From: Gordonia sp. PDNC005
GTDB taxonomy: Bacteria > Actinomycetota > Actinomycetes > Mycobacteriales > Mycobacteriaceae
Reading direction: 5' to 3'
DNA: 64,000 nt
NCBI RefSeq assembly: GCF_016919385.1
Contig: NZ_CP070351.1
Span: 2,418,001-2,482,000 of the forward strand
Positions 26,965 through 36,199 of the stretch are shown piece by piece. The stretch's first letter is position 1; every line of letters starts with the position of its first letter. The position numbers and the translations under genes were made by a program. The notes under the pieces were generated by a model. It was not told the origin of the DNA. It worked only from the letters and a program-made list of their open reading frames with translations, and searched no databases.

Positions 26965-28604
26965 TCGACGCCTACCTGCAGAAGATTGGAGGTCTGCCCC
27001 GTCTGATGCACCTCTAGCTCAATGCCGCTGTAGTGCTTGCGCACGTGCTCGTTGATCGCATCGAGCGTCGTGCCGTCGAGGCCTCCACCTGCCAGTACGC
27101 TGACCATCTCACCACCGGTCGCGAGCATCAGGTCGAGTAGTGCGGTGGCGGCGTCAGCGGGCTGCTTGCCGATCACGAGGACATCCGACCCGATGAGCCC
27201 GAGCGTGTCGCCGACCTCGCATGTCCCGGCGAGTGTGGTCAGCTTCCCGGACGAGATCATCAACGATCCCCACCGAGTCCCGGCCGCGGCCTCGGCCATC
27301 GCGAAGGCGTCCACGTCGGGTTCCTCACCCGGATCGTGCACGGCCAGCGCCGAGAGGCACTGCACCATAGACAACGTCGGAAGGAACACCACCGAACGCT
27401 GGGTGGACCGCGCTTCGGCACCGACGGTCACCAGGTCTTGCGACGACATCATCCCGTTGCCCATCACCACGACGTGAGCGCTGTCTGTGGACCGAATCGC
27501 TTCGGCGAGCGTCGCCGCGTGCACGCCATTGTCTGCGCGGACCACCGACGCTCCGGCGGCCGCGAACAACTCCTCCGCCCCGTCTCCGCTCACCAGTGCA
27601 ACAACCGCGCGCCGGAAACGGGGCGGAGGCTCGTTCGCACCCGGTGTCGCGTTCAATGCGTCGAGGACGAAACAGCTGATCCGGATGTCGCGTATCTCGC
27701 CGAGCGCCAAACCCGCCTCGACGGCCGCACCGGGCTCGTCGGTGTGCACGTGCACCGAGAACCGCTCCGCGACGTCGGAACTGTCGCCGACGATGACAAT
27801 CGAGTCGCCCAACTCACCGAGCCGGTCACGCAGGCCTGCGATCTGCTTCGCGTCGGCGCCCTCCAACAGGTACATCACCTCAAAAGCAGTGTCGCCGTCT
27901 GCGGAGCAGGCGTGGTCGACGAGACCACCCGGCCCGGCTGTGGAACCGCGGTAGGCCCGTCGCTTGTTCGCAACTCCCGTCACCACTGCGACCATCGCGT
28001 CGGCGATCACCAGGAAACCCCGGGCGCCTGCGTCCACGACGCCTGCATTCGCGAGCTCCGGCATCTGTTCGGTCGTGCGGTCGAGCGCTTCCGCCGAGTC
28101 TTCGGCGACGGCACGTACGAGGTCTGCGGGCGCGTCACTCACATGTGCCGACGCGGTGGCCGCCGCGACCTTGAGGAGAGTGAGGACCGTGCCCTCACGC
28201 GGTTCGCTCACCGCACGACGGGCCGAGAGCGACGCCAGCCGCAGTCCGTTGGTGCACAGTTTGTTGAAGCCGATGTCGTCCTCGGCGATCCCCAAGTCGG
28301 CCGCATCCGCGAGCCCGACGAAGAGCTGGGCGAGTATCACGCCCGAGTTGCCTCGTGCATTCGCGACACATCCGTCGGCGAGCACCCTGGTGACCGTCGA
28401 CAGGTCGGCGTCGGCCGGGACCTCGTCAAGCGCCGCGACGGCGCCTGCCATCGTGTTCGCCATGTTGCTACCGGTGTCCGAATCCGGAATCGGGAACACG
28501 TTGAGGTCGTTGATCTCGCCCCGCAAGGCGGCGAGACCGTCCGCACACGCGTGCGCCCAGTCTCGGATCAGCTGCGGATTGACCGCGTTCCCACTCTTCG
28601 TCAT
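26961..28604 (-). CDS. DAK2-domain protein, FakA-like (YloV family)
   Basis: 547 residues. The N-terminal DAK2 kinase domain has NVFPIPDSDTGSNM (Asp41, Asp43, Thr44) that binds ATP-Mg, like dihydroxyacetone kinase L subunits and FakA. The C-terminal half is the DAK1-like/degV-type region (LVSGDGAEELFAAAGA...). FakA phosphorylates fatty acids held by DegV/FakB proteins; a DegV gene is at 8086-8943. The ATG at 28604 is used; the open frame to 29027 runs across rpmB and is rejected. Coupled to recG by a 4-nt overlap. In mycobacteria the orthologue is Rv2974c, of unknown substrate. Confidence 0.85.
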   Translation of the reverse strand: MTKSGNAVNPQLIRDWAHACADGLAALRGEINDLNVFPIPDSDTGSNMANTMAGAVAALDEVPADADLSTVTRVLADGCVANARGNSGVILAQLFVGLADAADLGIAEDDIGFNKLCTNGLRLASLSARRAVSEPREGTVLTLLKVAAATASAHVSDAPADLVRAVAEDSAEALDRTTEQMPELANAGVVDAGARGFLVIADAMVAVVTGVANKRRAYRGSTAGPGGLVDHACSADGDTAFEVMYLLEGADAKQIAGLRDRLGELGDSIVIVGDSSDVAERFSVHVHTDEPGAAVEAGLALGEIRDIRISCFVLDALNATPGANEPPPRFRRAVVALVSGDGAEELFAAAGASVVRADNGVHAATLAEAIRSTDSAHVVVMGNGMMSSQDLVTVGAEARSTQRSVVFLPTLSMVQCLSALAVHDPGEEPDVDAFAMAEAAAGTRWGSLMISSGKLTTLAGTCEVGDTLGLIGSDVLVIGKQPADAATALLDLMLATGGEMVSVLAGGGLDGTTLDAINEHVRKHYSGIELEVHQTGQTSNLLQVGVE

Positions 28605-28867
28605 TCGTCCACCCGCACTCTCTCGCACACCCGACATGTCCGCCACCGGCGCCCATGGCCGACGTGAGTTGTGTCTGACGTTACCGTCGACCTCCGACAG
28701 CGCTCTCGATCGCGCGCCGGAAGGCAATCCGACGACGGCCCGATTTGGCCATGGCCTCCCGATGCGGTTATTGTTGTCGGGTTGCCTGTCGACCGCGTGG
28801 ACTCCTGTGCCCACTGCACCCGACGGGCCGAATACCACGACCATTGTTTCTACCAAGGGAGTTCGCC

Positions 28868-29056
28868 ATGGCTGCCGTTTGTGACGTTTGCGCCAAGAGC
28901 CCCGGCTTCGGCAAGTCGGTTTCGCACTCGCACCGCCGCACCAACCGTCGCTGGAACCCGAACATCCAGTCGATCCGTGTCGCCGGAGCCTCGGGCAACA
29001 AGGTGCGCAAGAACGTGTGCACCTCATGCCTGAAGGCCGGCAAGGTCACTGCCTGA
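28868..29056 (+). CDS. rpmB: 50S ribosomal protein L28 (zinc-binding form)
   Basis: 62 residues: [24 protein letters not shown] with CxxC, and a second CTSC near the C-terminus, the zinc-ribbon C+ form of L28. Actinobacteria often keep a cysteine-free paralogue for zinc starvation, which is not in this window. AAGGGAG precedes the ATG. It diverges from the DAK2-recG operon, a conserved arrangement. Confidence 0.96.
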   Translation: MAAVCDVCAKSPGFGKSVSHSHRRTNRRWNPNIQSIRVAGASGNKVRKNVCTSCLKAGKVTA

Positions 29057-29167
29057 GTCGCAGCGCCTTCACGCTAGACCTGATCGCCGTCCGGTTCGCC
29101 GGGCGGCGATTCTGTCGTCTGGGCTCCCTCGAGCAGAGGTGTCCGACAGGCATCGTAGACTCCGGTG

Positions 29168-29965
29168 ATGACCTCCCCCTCCTCTGAGATGATCACCCTC
29201 GACGCCGATGGCGTTCTGACATTGCCGATCTCGACTGCCGACAACGGCACCGCACTCGACCATGACCTCGTCCTCGCGGGCACCGACGCCCTTCTCGACG
29301 TGACACGCGGAGTGCGTGACGCAGGCGCGATTCTCTTGACCGGCGCGGGCAAGAACTTCTGCGCGGGTGGCAACGTCGCGAAGTTCGCGGAGGCCGACGA
29401 TCGCGCGGAGTACCTCCGGGGCCTCGCGGACGACCTGCACCGCTTCATCAAGGTGCTCTACGAGACCCGCCTGCCTGTCGTGGCGGCGGTGAGCGGCTGG
29501 GCCGCAGGGGCGGGAATGAGTCTGGTGCTCCACGCCGACGTCGCTGTCGGCGGGACACGCACCCGACTCCGCCCCGCCTACCCCGGCATCGGTCTGTCCC
29601 CAGACGGCGGCATGTCGTGGGCCCTCCCCCGCACTGTCGGTGCGGCACGCGCACGGCACATCATCATGACCGACCAGATCATCGACGCCGCGCGTGCACT
29701 CGACCTCGGCATCCTCGCCGACGTCGTCGAAGACGACGCCGTGGCCGACACCGCCCACGCGACTGCGGCGAAGCTCGCTGCGGGACCTCGTGGCTCGTTC
29801 GCCGCCATCCGTGACCTGGTGCACGCGTCCGCGTCGCGCACACTCACCGATCAGATGGACGCCGAGGCGGCCTCGATCTCGTCTCTGTCGACCACCGGCG
29901 AGGGTGTCGAAGGCGTCGACGCCTTTCTCGCGAAACGAGCGCCCGACTTCCGCGGCGCCCGCTAA
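29168..29965 (+). CDS. Enoyl-CoA hydratase/isomerase (crotonase) family protein
   Basis: 265 residues. The oxyanion-hole segment GAGKNFCAGGNVAKF and a second backbone contact SGWAAGAGMS are present. The catalytic position has GLSPDGGMSWALPRTVG, i.e. Asp with GG rather than the Glu of classical hydratases, which resembles PaaG-type isomerases. It acts on an acyl-CoA; the substrate is unknown. The ATG at 29168 is preferred over the overlapping GTG at 29165. It converges with ung. Confidence 0.87.
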   Translation: MTSPSSEMITLDADGVLTLPISTADNGTALDHDLVLAGTDALLDVTRGVRDAGAILLTGAGKNFCAGGNVAKFAEADDRAEYLRGLADDLHRFIKVLYETRLPVVAAVSGWAAGAGMSLVLHADVAVGGTRTRLRPAYPGIGLSPDGGMSWALPRTVGAARARHIIMTDQIIDAARALDLGILADVVEDDAVADTAHATAAKLAAGPRGSFAAIRDLVHASASRTLTDQMDAEAASISSLSTTGEGVEGVDAFLAKRAPDFRGAR

Positions 29966-29993
29966 CCGCCGCCACAGTCTTACGCGGCCGGCC

Positions 29994-30671
29994 TCACGGA
30001 AGACGCCAGTCGACGGGCTCCGCGCCGAGGTCGAGGAGTTCCTCGTTCGCCCGACTGAACGGTTTCGAGCCGAAGAACCCGCGTGAAGCCGACAGCGGCG
30101 ACGGGTGCACCGACTCGATTGTCGGGACGTCGGGAAGCCATTCGGCGAGATTCCGTGCATCGTTGCCCCACAGGATTGCGACGAGCGGCTCGTCACGAGA
30201 GGCGAGTGCCTTGATCGCGCACTCGGTGACGACCTCCCACCCCTTCCTGCGGTGCGAACCGGCGTCGCCGGGGGCGACGGTCAGCACCCTGTTCAGCAGG
30301 AGAACACCCGCCTGCGACCACGGGGTGAGATCGCCGTTCGACGGCTGCGGATAACCCAGGTCGTCGCAGTACTCGGTGTAGATGTTCTGCAGCGACCGCG
30401 GGATCGGACGGACGTCCGGCGCAACGGAGAAGCTGAGCCCGACAGCGTGGCCCGGAGTCGGATACGGGTCCTGCCCGACGATGAGAACACGGACGTCGTC
30501 GAACGGCTGTGTGAAGGCGCGGAGCACGTTCTTGCCTGCGGGCAGGTAGCGCCGACCTTCCGCGTTCTCGGCCCGAAGGAAGTCGCCCATCGCGGCGATC
30601 TGCTCCTCGACTGGGGCCAGCGCCCGCGCCCATCCCGGATCGAGCAGTTCGATCAGCGGTGTGCGGGTCAT
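29994..30671 (-). CDS. ung: Uracil-DNA glycosylase (family 1)
   Basis: 225 residues. Water-activating loop [17 protein letters not shown] (Asp68) and the DNA-intercalating loop [11 protein letters not shown] (His189) are intact. It removes uracil from DNA to start base excision repair, important in high-GC genomes where cytosine deamination is frequent. The start overlaps the stop of the gamma-carbonic-anhydrase-like gene (ATGA). Confidence 0.97.
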   Translation of the reverse strand: MTRTPLIELLDPGWARALAPVEEQIAAMGDFLRAENAEGRRYLPAGKNVLRAFTQPFDDVRVLIVGQDPYPTPGHAVGLSFSVAPDVRPIPRSLQNIYTEYCDDLGYPQPSNGDLTPWSQAGVLLLNRVLTVAPGDAGSHRRKGWEVVTECAIKALASRDEPLVAILWGNDARNLAEWLPDVPTIESVHPSPLSASRGFFGSKPFSRANEELLDLGAEPVDWRLP

Positions 30672-31192
30672 CCGTCGATCCTCCGCAGGTTGGCGCGGTA
30701 GAACTGCGCGTTCTGGAAGTAGAGTTCAGTGTTTCCCTCGACGTGTCCCTCCGGGACGACGTGCCCCTCGCGAATCTTCGCGGGCACACCGAGGGCCATC
30801 GAGCGCTCCGGCATGGTGAATCCGTAGGGCACCACCGCGCCGGCGCCGACAACACTGCCCGCACCGATCGTCGAACCGTTGAGGACAACTGATCCCGACG
30901 CGATCAGACAGTTGTCGCCGATGTCCGCGCCCTCGATGTGGGCATTGTGCCCGACGACGCAGCCCGCACCGATCACGGTGGCGTCGACGAACGTGCAGTG
31001 GATGACCGTGCCGTCCTGAATGTTGGTGCGTGCGCCGACGGTGATGGTCCCGTAGTCGCCGCGCAGCACGGCGCCCGGCCATACCGACACGCCGTCGCCG
31101 AGCGTGACGGCGCCGATCACGGTCGCGTCGGGGTGGATGAAGACGTCTTTTCCGAGGGTCGGCTCACGATCGCCGAGTGCGTACACAGCCAT
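30668..31192 (-). CDS. Gamma-carbonic-anhydrase-like hexapeptide-repeat protein
   Basis: 174 residues of left-handed beta-helix hexapeptide repeats ([22 protein letters not shown]...). His65 (DGTVIHCT) and His82 (VVGHNAH) match two zinc ligands of gamma-class carbonic anhydrases, but at the usual third His position of the GHxxxxHG motif the residue is Glu87 (GHNAHIEG), with a His at 85 instead. It may be a variant or non-carbonic-anhydrase member. The ATG at 31192 has no strong ribosome site. Operon: thiL, this gene, ung. Confidence 0.82.
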   Translation of the reverse strand: MAVYALGDREPTLGKDVFIHPDATVIGAVTLGDGVSVWPGAVLRGDYGTITVGARTNIQDGTVIHCTFVDATVIGAGCVVGHNAHIEGADIGDNCLIASGSVVLNGSTIGAGSVVGAGAVVPYGFTMPERSMALGVPAKIREGHVVPEGHVEGNTELYFQNAQFYRANLRRIDG

Positions 31193-31212
31193 GGGTCGAT
31201 CTAAGCATCTGA

Positions 31213-32193
31213 TCAGTTCTCGGTGAACGACTGCCAACCACGAACTGCCCCGACCACGTCGCCGTCGATGTGGGCTCCATCGCCGTCGGAGACTCGTCCG
31301 ATGACGGTCCATCCTGCTGGGACGTCGGCGGGGAACGCGGCGAGCAGAACGTGGTCCTCGCCGCCGCCGAGCGCCCATCGGACCGGGTCGACCCCGAGCG
31401 CCCCGCTGACATCGTCGAGCCATGCGGCCCGCGGAACTCGTTCGGAATCGACGTCGAGGCGTACACCCGACGACGCCGACACGGTGACGAGTTCCTCGAC
31501 GAGGCCGTCGGAGACGTCGGTCATCGCCGTCGCCCCGGCCTTCGCCGCCGCGGGTCCAGCCGCCAGGTCCGGTTGGGGCAGGCGGTAGGCCGACACCGCT
31601 TCGGCGTGCGTGTCGACGAGGGCCGGTTCGGCGCCGTGTTCCACTGCCGACAGCACGGCGAGCCCACCCGCCGCTCCCCCGAGCGGGCCGCTCACTGCGA
31701 GGACGTCGCCGGGACGCGCTCCGGACAGCGTCGTCGGTGCGACGTCGTCGAGGACGCCGATCGAGGTGACCGTGATGACAACGGTCGGCGACGAGACGAG
31801 ATCACCGCCGAGGACTCGAGCACCGTAGGCGTGGGTCTGCTCGACGATGCCGGCGTTGAGCGCGAGGAGACGCTCGACAACGGTCTCCGGTGGACACGCG
31901 ATGGACACCGTCACTCCAGTCAGTCGTCCGCCCATGGCCGCGATGTCGGCTGCGCTCTGCACCACTGCGCGGGCGCCGATCTGTTCCGGGGTGGACCAGT
32001 CGAACCGGAAGTGTCTGCCCACGACGGCGGTGTCGGTACTCACCACCACGGGCCCATGGGAGACGAAGACCGCGGCGTCGTCGCCGGAGCCGATCACCAC
32101 GTCGCCCGGCAGCGTTCCTGAGCTCCGTCCGACCGCCGCCTCGGTGAACCGCGCGATCAGTTCACGCTCCCCGATCTCGCCGACAGTCGTCAC
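31213..32193 (-). CDS. thiL: Thiamine-monophosphate kinase
   Basis: 326 residues. ThiL motifs are visible: IGSGDDAAVF near the N-terminus, STDTAVVGRHF, AMTDVSDGLVEELV and WALGGGEDHVLLA. It phosphorylates thiamine phosphate to the active cofactor. I place the start at GTG 32193 with an AGGA element about 8 nt upstream; an upstream start at 32229 adds 12 residues. It diverges from the DUF3515 gene. Neighbours ung and DUF3515 match the mycobacterial order. Confidence 0.94.
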   Translation of the reverse strand: MTTVGEIGERELIARFTEAAVGRSSGTLPGDVVIGSGDDAAVFVSHGPVVVSTDTAVVGRHFRFDWSTPEQIGARAVVQSAADIAAMGGRLTGVTVSIACPPETVVERLLALNAGIVEQTHAYGARVLGGDLVSSPTVVITVTSIGVLDDVAPTTLSGARPGDVLAVSGPLGGAAGGLAVLSAVEHGAEPALVDTHAEAVSAYRLPQPDLAAGPAAAKAGATAMTDVSDGLVEELVTVSASSGVRLDVDSERVPRAAWLDDVSGALGVDPVRWALGGGEDHVLLAAFPADVPAGWTVIGRVSDGDGAHIDGDVVGAVRGWQSFTEN

Positions 32194-32254
32194 GGCCTGA
32201 ATCCTACGGGTCCCGACCACCGGACCCACTTCGTCGGGGACCTACCCTTGACTC

Positions 32255-32806
32255 ATGGCGACTACCCCTGACGACGAGACCGGCCGCGAGGACGCACGAC
32301 TGAGCCCGGCGTTGATCGCGACGCTGGTCGCCGTACCCGTCGCGGTGATCGCGCTGTTCATCACATTCGCCGCCGTCAAGTCCTCCAACCGTCCGGACAC
32401 TGATCCGATCCCGGTTGAGAGCTATTCCCTCGCTCAGGGCGAAGGCGCTGATCAGTGCCCGGCGTTCGTCAAAGCGCTACCCGACACGCTCGGCGACTTC
32501 ACCGACAAGTCGGTCGACGGCACCACGGTCCGATGGACCCAGACCGACTCCGAGCCGATCGTGCTGCGCTGCGGCGTGACCCGCCCGGCCGAGCTGGCTC
32601 CGACGAGTTCGCTCCAGGTGATCGATCCCGTCCAGTGGTTCATGACCGACACGATCGAAGATCGTGGGCAGGTGTACGTGTGCGTCGACCACCGTCCGTA
32701 CATCGCGATGTGGATTCCCGTGGGCGCAGGAAACGCACCGCTGACGGACGTGTCGAACCTGATCGCGCGAACCCTCACCCGTGCTCCCCTCGACTTCGGC
32801 AAGTAG
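32255..32806 (+). CDS. DUF3515 membrane-anchored protein
   Basis: 183 residues with one membrane helix (about 21-43) and an extracytoplasmic domain with Cys pairs (DQCPAFV, LRCGV, YVCVDHRPY), matching the actinobacterial DUF3515 family (Rv2980 position). The function of the family is unknown. It is followed 12 nt later by the TerD-VWA gene and diverges from thiL. Confidence 0.83.
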   Translation: MATTPDDETGREDARLSPALIATLVAVPVAVIALFITFAAVKSSNRPDTDPIPVESYSLAQGEGADQCPAFVKALPDTLGDFTDKSVDGTTVRWTQTDSEPIVLRCGVTRPAELAPTSSLQVIDPVQWFMTDTIEDRGQVYVCVDHRPYIAMWIPVGAGNAPLTDVSNLIARTLTRAPLDFGK

Positions 32807-32818
32807 GGAACCTTCGGT

Positions 32819-34063
32819 ATGCCCCAGTCGCTCACCCGCGGACAGAACGCCTCCCTCTCGTCCGGCGCGACCCGCCTGACGATCGATGTCAGCGGCGCGT
32901 CCGTGGACATCCTCGCCTTCCAGCTCGACGCGAATCGCAAGGTCCGGTCCGACACCGACTTCGTGTTCTTCAATCAGCCCCGATCGCCCGAAGGCGCCGT
33001 CACGCTCGACGGGCCGACGCGGCTGTCGGTTCATCTGCCGTCGGTTCCCGCCGATGTCTCCCGCATCGCTATCGCCGTCGCCGCGGACACCGCGTTGTCG
33101 TCCACCGAGTTGACCACCACGATCCGGAGCGACGACGGGGCGGTTGTGACCGCCCCCGCCGAGGGACTGACCACTGAGCAGGCCGCGATCCTCGTCGAGG
33201 TCTACCGGCGCGGAGGCGCGTGGAAGGTCCGCAGCGAATCCGCGGGGTGGACCGCCGGTTTCGCAGCACTCGTCCGTGAACTCGGAGTGACTGTCGACGA
33301 AGAGCCCGCGCCCGCACCGACGATTCGCATGGTCAAGGGCGAGGAGACGCTGTCCCTCGAGAAGCGGCAGACGCTGAACCTCCGCAAGGAGGCCGTGCAC
33401 AAGGTGCTGCTCACCAAGGGCGCGGCGGGCGCGACCGCCCGCGTGATCATGGTGATCGACAAGACGGGCTCGATGTCGTCGCTGTATCGGCGAGGCACGG
33501 TTCGCCGTGCGGTCGAGCGCATGGTTCCGGTGGCGACGCAGCTCGACAGCGACGGTGACCTCGAGGCCTACCTGTACGCGAAGTCGTATGTGAAGCTGCC
33601 GAACGTGACCGTCGCGACGGCCGATCTGTGGATCGACACGTTCGTCCACCTCAGCGGCACCCACGGCGCACCGATCACCACGCCGATCGACTACAAGCGG
33701 ATCGGCGCGGTCAACGAGGAACTGCCGATCATGCAGGGGATCCTCGACGATCTGCCCGACCGCCAGCCCGTGTTGGTCCTCTTCTTCACCGACGGCGGCT
33801 TCTATTCGAAGATTCCGCTCATCCGGAACCTCATCGGCGGCGCGGCCACCCGACCGGTGTTCTGGCAGTTCATCGGGCTCGGGAAGAACAACTTCGGTGT
33901 CCTGACGGAACTGGACACTCTCGCTGGACGCGTCGTGGACAACGCCGGGTTCTTCCAGATCGACGACCTCGACCGCATCAGCGATGCCGACCTATACGAC
34001 CGCCTGCTCGGCGAGTTCCCCGACTGGCTGCGCGCCGCGGGAGCTGCCGGAATCATCGACTGA
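32819..34063 (+). CDS. TerD-domain and VWA-domain fusion protein
   Basis: 414 residues. The N-terminal half (SLTRGQNASL...ISVDVSGA-like start, then FFNQPRSPEGAV) resembles the calcium-binding TerD fold of tellurite-resistance/stress proteins. The C-terminal half is a VWA domain with the metal site DKTGSMS (Asp214) and a later FTDGGF. Such TerD-VWA proteins belong to the Ter stress network (with TerC, TerB and others), none of which is nearby. In mycobacteria ddlA lies at this point between DUF3515 and gpsA, so this looks like a replacement or insertion. The role is unknown; membrane or metal stress is inferred. Confidence 0.82.
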   Translation: MPQSLTRGQNASLSSGATRLTIDVSGASVDILAFQLDANRKVRSDTDFVFFNQPRSPEGAVTLDGPTRLSVHLPSVPADVSRIAIAVAADTALSSTELTTTIRSDDGAVVTAPAEGLTTEQAAILVEVYRRGGAWKVRSESAGWTAGFAALVRELGVTVDEEPAPAPTIRMVKGEETLSLEKRQTLNLRKEAVHKVLLTKGAAGATARVIMVIDKTGSMSSLYRRGTVRRAVERMVPVATQLDSDGDLEAYLYAKSYVKLPNVTVATADLWIDTFVHLSGTHGAPITTPIDYKRIGAVNEELPIMQGILDDLPDRQPVLVLFFTDGGFYSKIPLIRNLIGGAATRPVFWQFIGLGKNNFGVLTELDTLAGRVVDNAGFFQIDDLDRISDADLYDRLLGEFPDWLRAAGAAGIID

Positions 34064-34127
34064 CTCGGGCCCCGAGCAACGGTCGTCCATTCGATCGACG
34101 CCCCGCCGGTCCGCCTAGTCTCTTCTC

Positions 34128-34155
34128 GGCGTTCCCGCGAATCGTGGGGAACGCC
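34128..34155 (+). terminator. Possible terminator after the TerD-VWA gene
   Basis: GGCGTTCCC (34128-34136) and GGGAACGCC (34147-34155) form a 9-bp stem with a 10-nt loop, 65 nt downstream of the stop, without a clear U tract. It is one of two hairpins in the 335-bp gap 34064-34398. Confidence 0.45.
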
Positions 34156-34184
34156 CGTTCCATCCGCGAACCTATGAGACGCAC

Positions 34185-34295
34185 GTGACCAATCCGTTCC
34201 AGAATCCCTTCGCACCGCCGAGGCCGCCCGGAAACGCACCACCGTGCCTCACCGCGGCGGCGGAGGTTGCAGGCGCAGCCGATGGTGCTGATTGA
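34185..34295 (+). CDS. Possible 36-residue ORF, Pro-rich
   Basis: GTG at 34185 opens MTNPFQNPFAPPRPPGNAPP and stops at 34295. The start resembles the beginning of Pro-rich actinobacterial membrane proteins, so it may be a gene remnant. No clear ribosome site is present. It is the only reading frame of note in the 335-bp gap 34064-34398. Confidence 0.2.
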   Translation: MTNPFQNPFAPPRPPGNAPPCLTAAAEVAGAADGAD

Positions 34296-34329
34296 GGTCC
34301 GGGCCGCACGCTGAATTACGCACTGAGCA

Positions 34330-34368
34330 TTGCTTCCCGCTCACGGATTATCCGTGAGCGGGAAGCAA
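34330..34368. repeat. 39-bp near-perfect palindrome upstream of the gpsA 3' end
   Basis: TTGCTTCCCGCTCACGGAT (34330-34348) and its exact complement (34350-34368) are separated by a single base, giving 19-bp arms. It lies 31 bp beyond the gpsA stop (gpsA is on the minus strand) and 267 bp after the TerD-VWA stop. It may be a bidirectional terminator without a U tract or a protein-binding site. A partial copy (AAGCGGGAA) follows at 34375. Confidence 0.7.
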
Positions 34369-34398
34369 AACGGTAAGCGGGAATGACGTGCGACGGCG

Positions 34399-35412
34399 TC
34401 AGGCGTGACCGCCGTACACCTCGGGTTTGGGGCTGCGACCGAGGAGCGCGACGGCCATCTCCTGAACGGTCATGCCCTCGTTGCAGACGGCGTACACGGC
34501 TTCGGTGAGGGGCATGTCGACACCGTGCTGCTGCCCGAGGGCGCGGACCGATCGGCATGACTTGACGCCCTCGGCCACTTGGCCGTTGGTGGCCGCCTGC
34601 GCCTCGTCGAGCGTCGCGCCCTCGCCGAGGCGCGCCCCGAAGGTGCGGTTGCGCGACAGTGGCGATGAGCAGGTCGCCACGAGGTCGCCGATGCCGGCCA
34701 GTCCGGCGAGCGTGGTGATGTCCGCTCCGAGGGCCGCGCCGAGTCGGATGGTCTCGGCGAGGCCGCGGGTGATGATCGTCGCGATCGTGTTCTGGCCGTA
34801 GCCCATGCCCGCCGCGATGCCGCACGCGAGGGCGATGACGTTCTTCGCCGCTCCCCCGATCTCACACCCGACGACGTCGGTGTTCGTGTAGGGGCGGAAG
34901 TAGCCGGTGCCGAACGCCGCCTGCACACGCTGCGCCTGAGACTCGTCCACACAGGCGATCACTGTCGCTGCGGGCTGTTCCAGCGCGACTTCTTTCGCCA
35001 GATTCGGGCCCGACAGCACCGCGATCTGACGCGCAGGGAAACCGCTGACCTCCGCTATCACCTCGCTCATGCGCTTGCCCGAACTGACTTCGACGCCCTT
35101 CGCCAACGACAGCAGGATCGCGTCGGGCGAGATGTAATCGAGCCACTGAGCGAGATTGTCGCGCAACGACTGGGACGGAACGGCGCACACGACCAGTTCG
35201 CGACCGACGAGGGCCTCCGCAGGCGAGCTGACTGCGGTCAGATTGTCGGGCAGGGTGATCCCCGGAAGGTAGTCGCCGTTCTCATGTCCGGTCGTGATCT
35301 GCTCGGCGAGCTCGGGTCGGCGCGCCCACATGACCACGTCGTTTCCCGCGTCCGCGAGTACCTTCGCCACCGCTGTTCCCCACGATCCGGAACCCATCAC
35401 CACAGCACGCAC
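34399..35412 (-). CDS. gpsA: NAD(P)-dependent glycerol-3-phosphate dehydrogenase
   Basis: 337 residues. Rossmann motif [20 protein letters not shown] at the N-terminus, [11 protein letters not shown] in the middle, and catalytic Lys/Asp region [13 protein letters not shown]. It makes sn-glycerol-3-phosphate from dihydroxyacetone phosphate for phospholipid synthesis. Divergent from fbiD, as in mycobacteria (gpdA2). Confidence 0.97.
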   Translation of the reverse strand: MRAVVMGSGSWGTAVAKVLADAGNDVVMWARRPELAEQITTGHENGDYLPGITLPDNLTAVSSPAEALVGRELVVCAVPSQSLRDNLAQWLDYISPDAILLSLAKGVEVSSGKRMSEVIAEVSGFPARQIAVLSGPNLAKEVALEQPAATVIACVDESQAQRVQAAFGTGYFRPYTNTDVVGCEIGGAAKNVIALACGIAAGMGYGQNTIATIITRGLAETIRLGAALGADITTLAGLAGIGDLVATCSSPLSRNRTFGARLGEGATLDEAQAATNGQVAEGVKSCRSVRALGQQHGVDMPLTEAVYAVCNEGMTVQEMAVALLGRSPKPEVYGGHA

Positions 35413-35533
35413 ACGAACTCCTCATCCGATCCTCGACGCAAGTGCGTCCAGACTAGTGCCATGCACCGGCCGGCTTCGGCGAAACCGCACCGGCCGGGGG
35501 CAGGCCGTTGAAGCAGCACGCGGATGGAGCACC

Positions 35534-36199
35534 ATGGTCGGCATGGGAGTTCGACCTTCTGCAGCACGCGAAAGCACCGTTGTACTCGCGGTCAAGGCTC
35601 TCGGCGACGCGAAGAGCCGCCTCCGACCGCTCCCACCCGCGCACGACGACCGCCCGGCCTTGGTGATCGCGATGTTGACCGATACGTTGAGCGCTGTCAC
35701 CGCCGCGCGCCCGCGGCGGGTCGTCGTGGTGAGCCCGGACGCCCGCGTCCACACGATCGCTTCCGATTTCGGCGCGGTCACCGTCGACGAGCCGACCGCC
35801 AGACTCGAAGGCTGGACCGCGTTGAACGCGGCGCTCGCACACGGCGCCTCCGAGTTCGACGGACCGATCGCGTACCTTCAGGCCGATCTCCCCGCGATGC
35901 GGCCGGAGTCGCTGCAGGAAGCTCTCGACGAGGCGTCGGACGAGCTGGTCCACGCTCCCGCTGCATTCGTCTCCGATCGGGCCGGCACCGGAACCGCTCT
36001 GCTCGTCGCCGGACCGTCGTTCCGACCTCTTTTCGGCGTCGATTCGGCTGCGGCTCATCGGACCGCGGCGGCGGTGGAACTGGATCCCGGCCGCACACGC
36101 TGGCCGGATCTGCGCACAGACATCGACACCCCCGAGGACCTCGCCGTCGCTAGGGCCATCGGTCTCGGCGCCGCCACTTCGGAGTTGCTGCTGGGCTGA
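35534..36199 (+). CDS. fbiD: Phosphoenolpyruvate/2-phospho-L-lactate guanylyltransferase (FbiD/CofC)
   Basis: 221 residues. The N-terminus [17 protein letters not shown] is the nucleotide-binding start of CofC/FbiD, with YLQADLPAM and [15 protein letters not shown] further on. It activates phosphoenolpyruvate with GTP for coenzyme F420 assembly. GGAGC precedes the ATG at 35534; an ATG at 35543 is an alternative and the open frame to 35294 is not part of the protein. The stop shares a base with the ppk1 start (TGATG). A likely F420-type flavoprotein is at 42836-43333. Confidence 0.93.
   Translation: MVGMGVRPSAARESTVVLAVKALGDAKSRLRPLPPAHDDRPALVIAMLTDTLSAVTAARPRRVVVVSPDARVHTIASDFGAVTVDEPTARLEGWTALNAALAHGASEFDGPIAYLQADLPAMRPESLQEALDEASDELVHAPAAFVSDRAGTGTALLVAGPSFRPLFGVDSAAAHRTAAAVELDPGRTRWPDLRTDIDTPEDLAVARAIGLGAATSELLLG

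Noticed and set aside
24898..27006. A 702-codon plus-strand frame opposite recG
   Set aside because: Shadow of recG, which has all helicase motifs on the other strand.
28605..29027. N-terminal extension of the DAK2 gene over rpmB
   Set aside because: The extra 141 codons are antisense to the rpmB gene and are not DAK2-like; the ATG at 28604 gives the family start.
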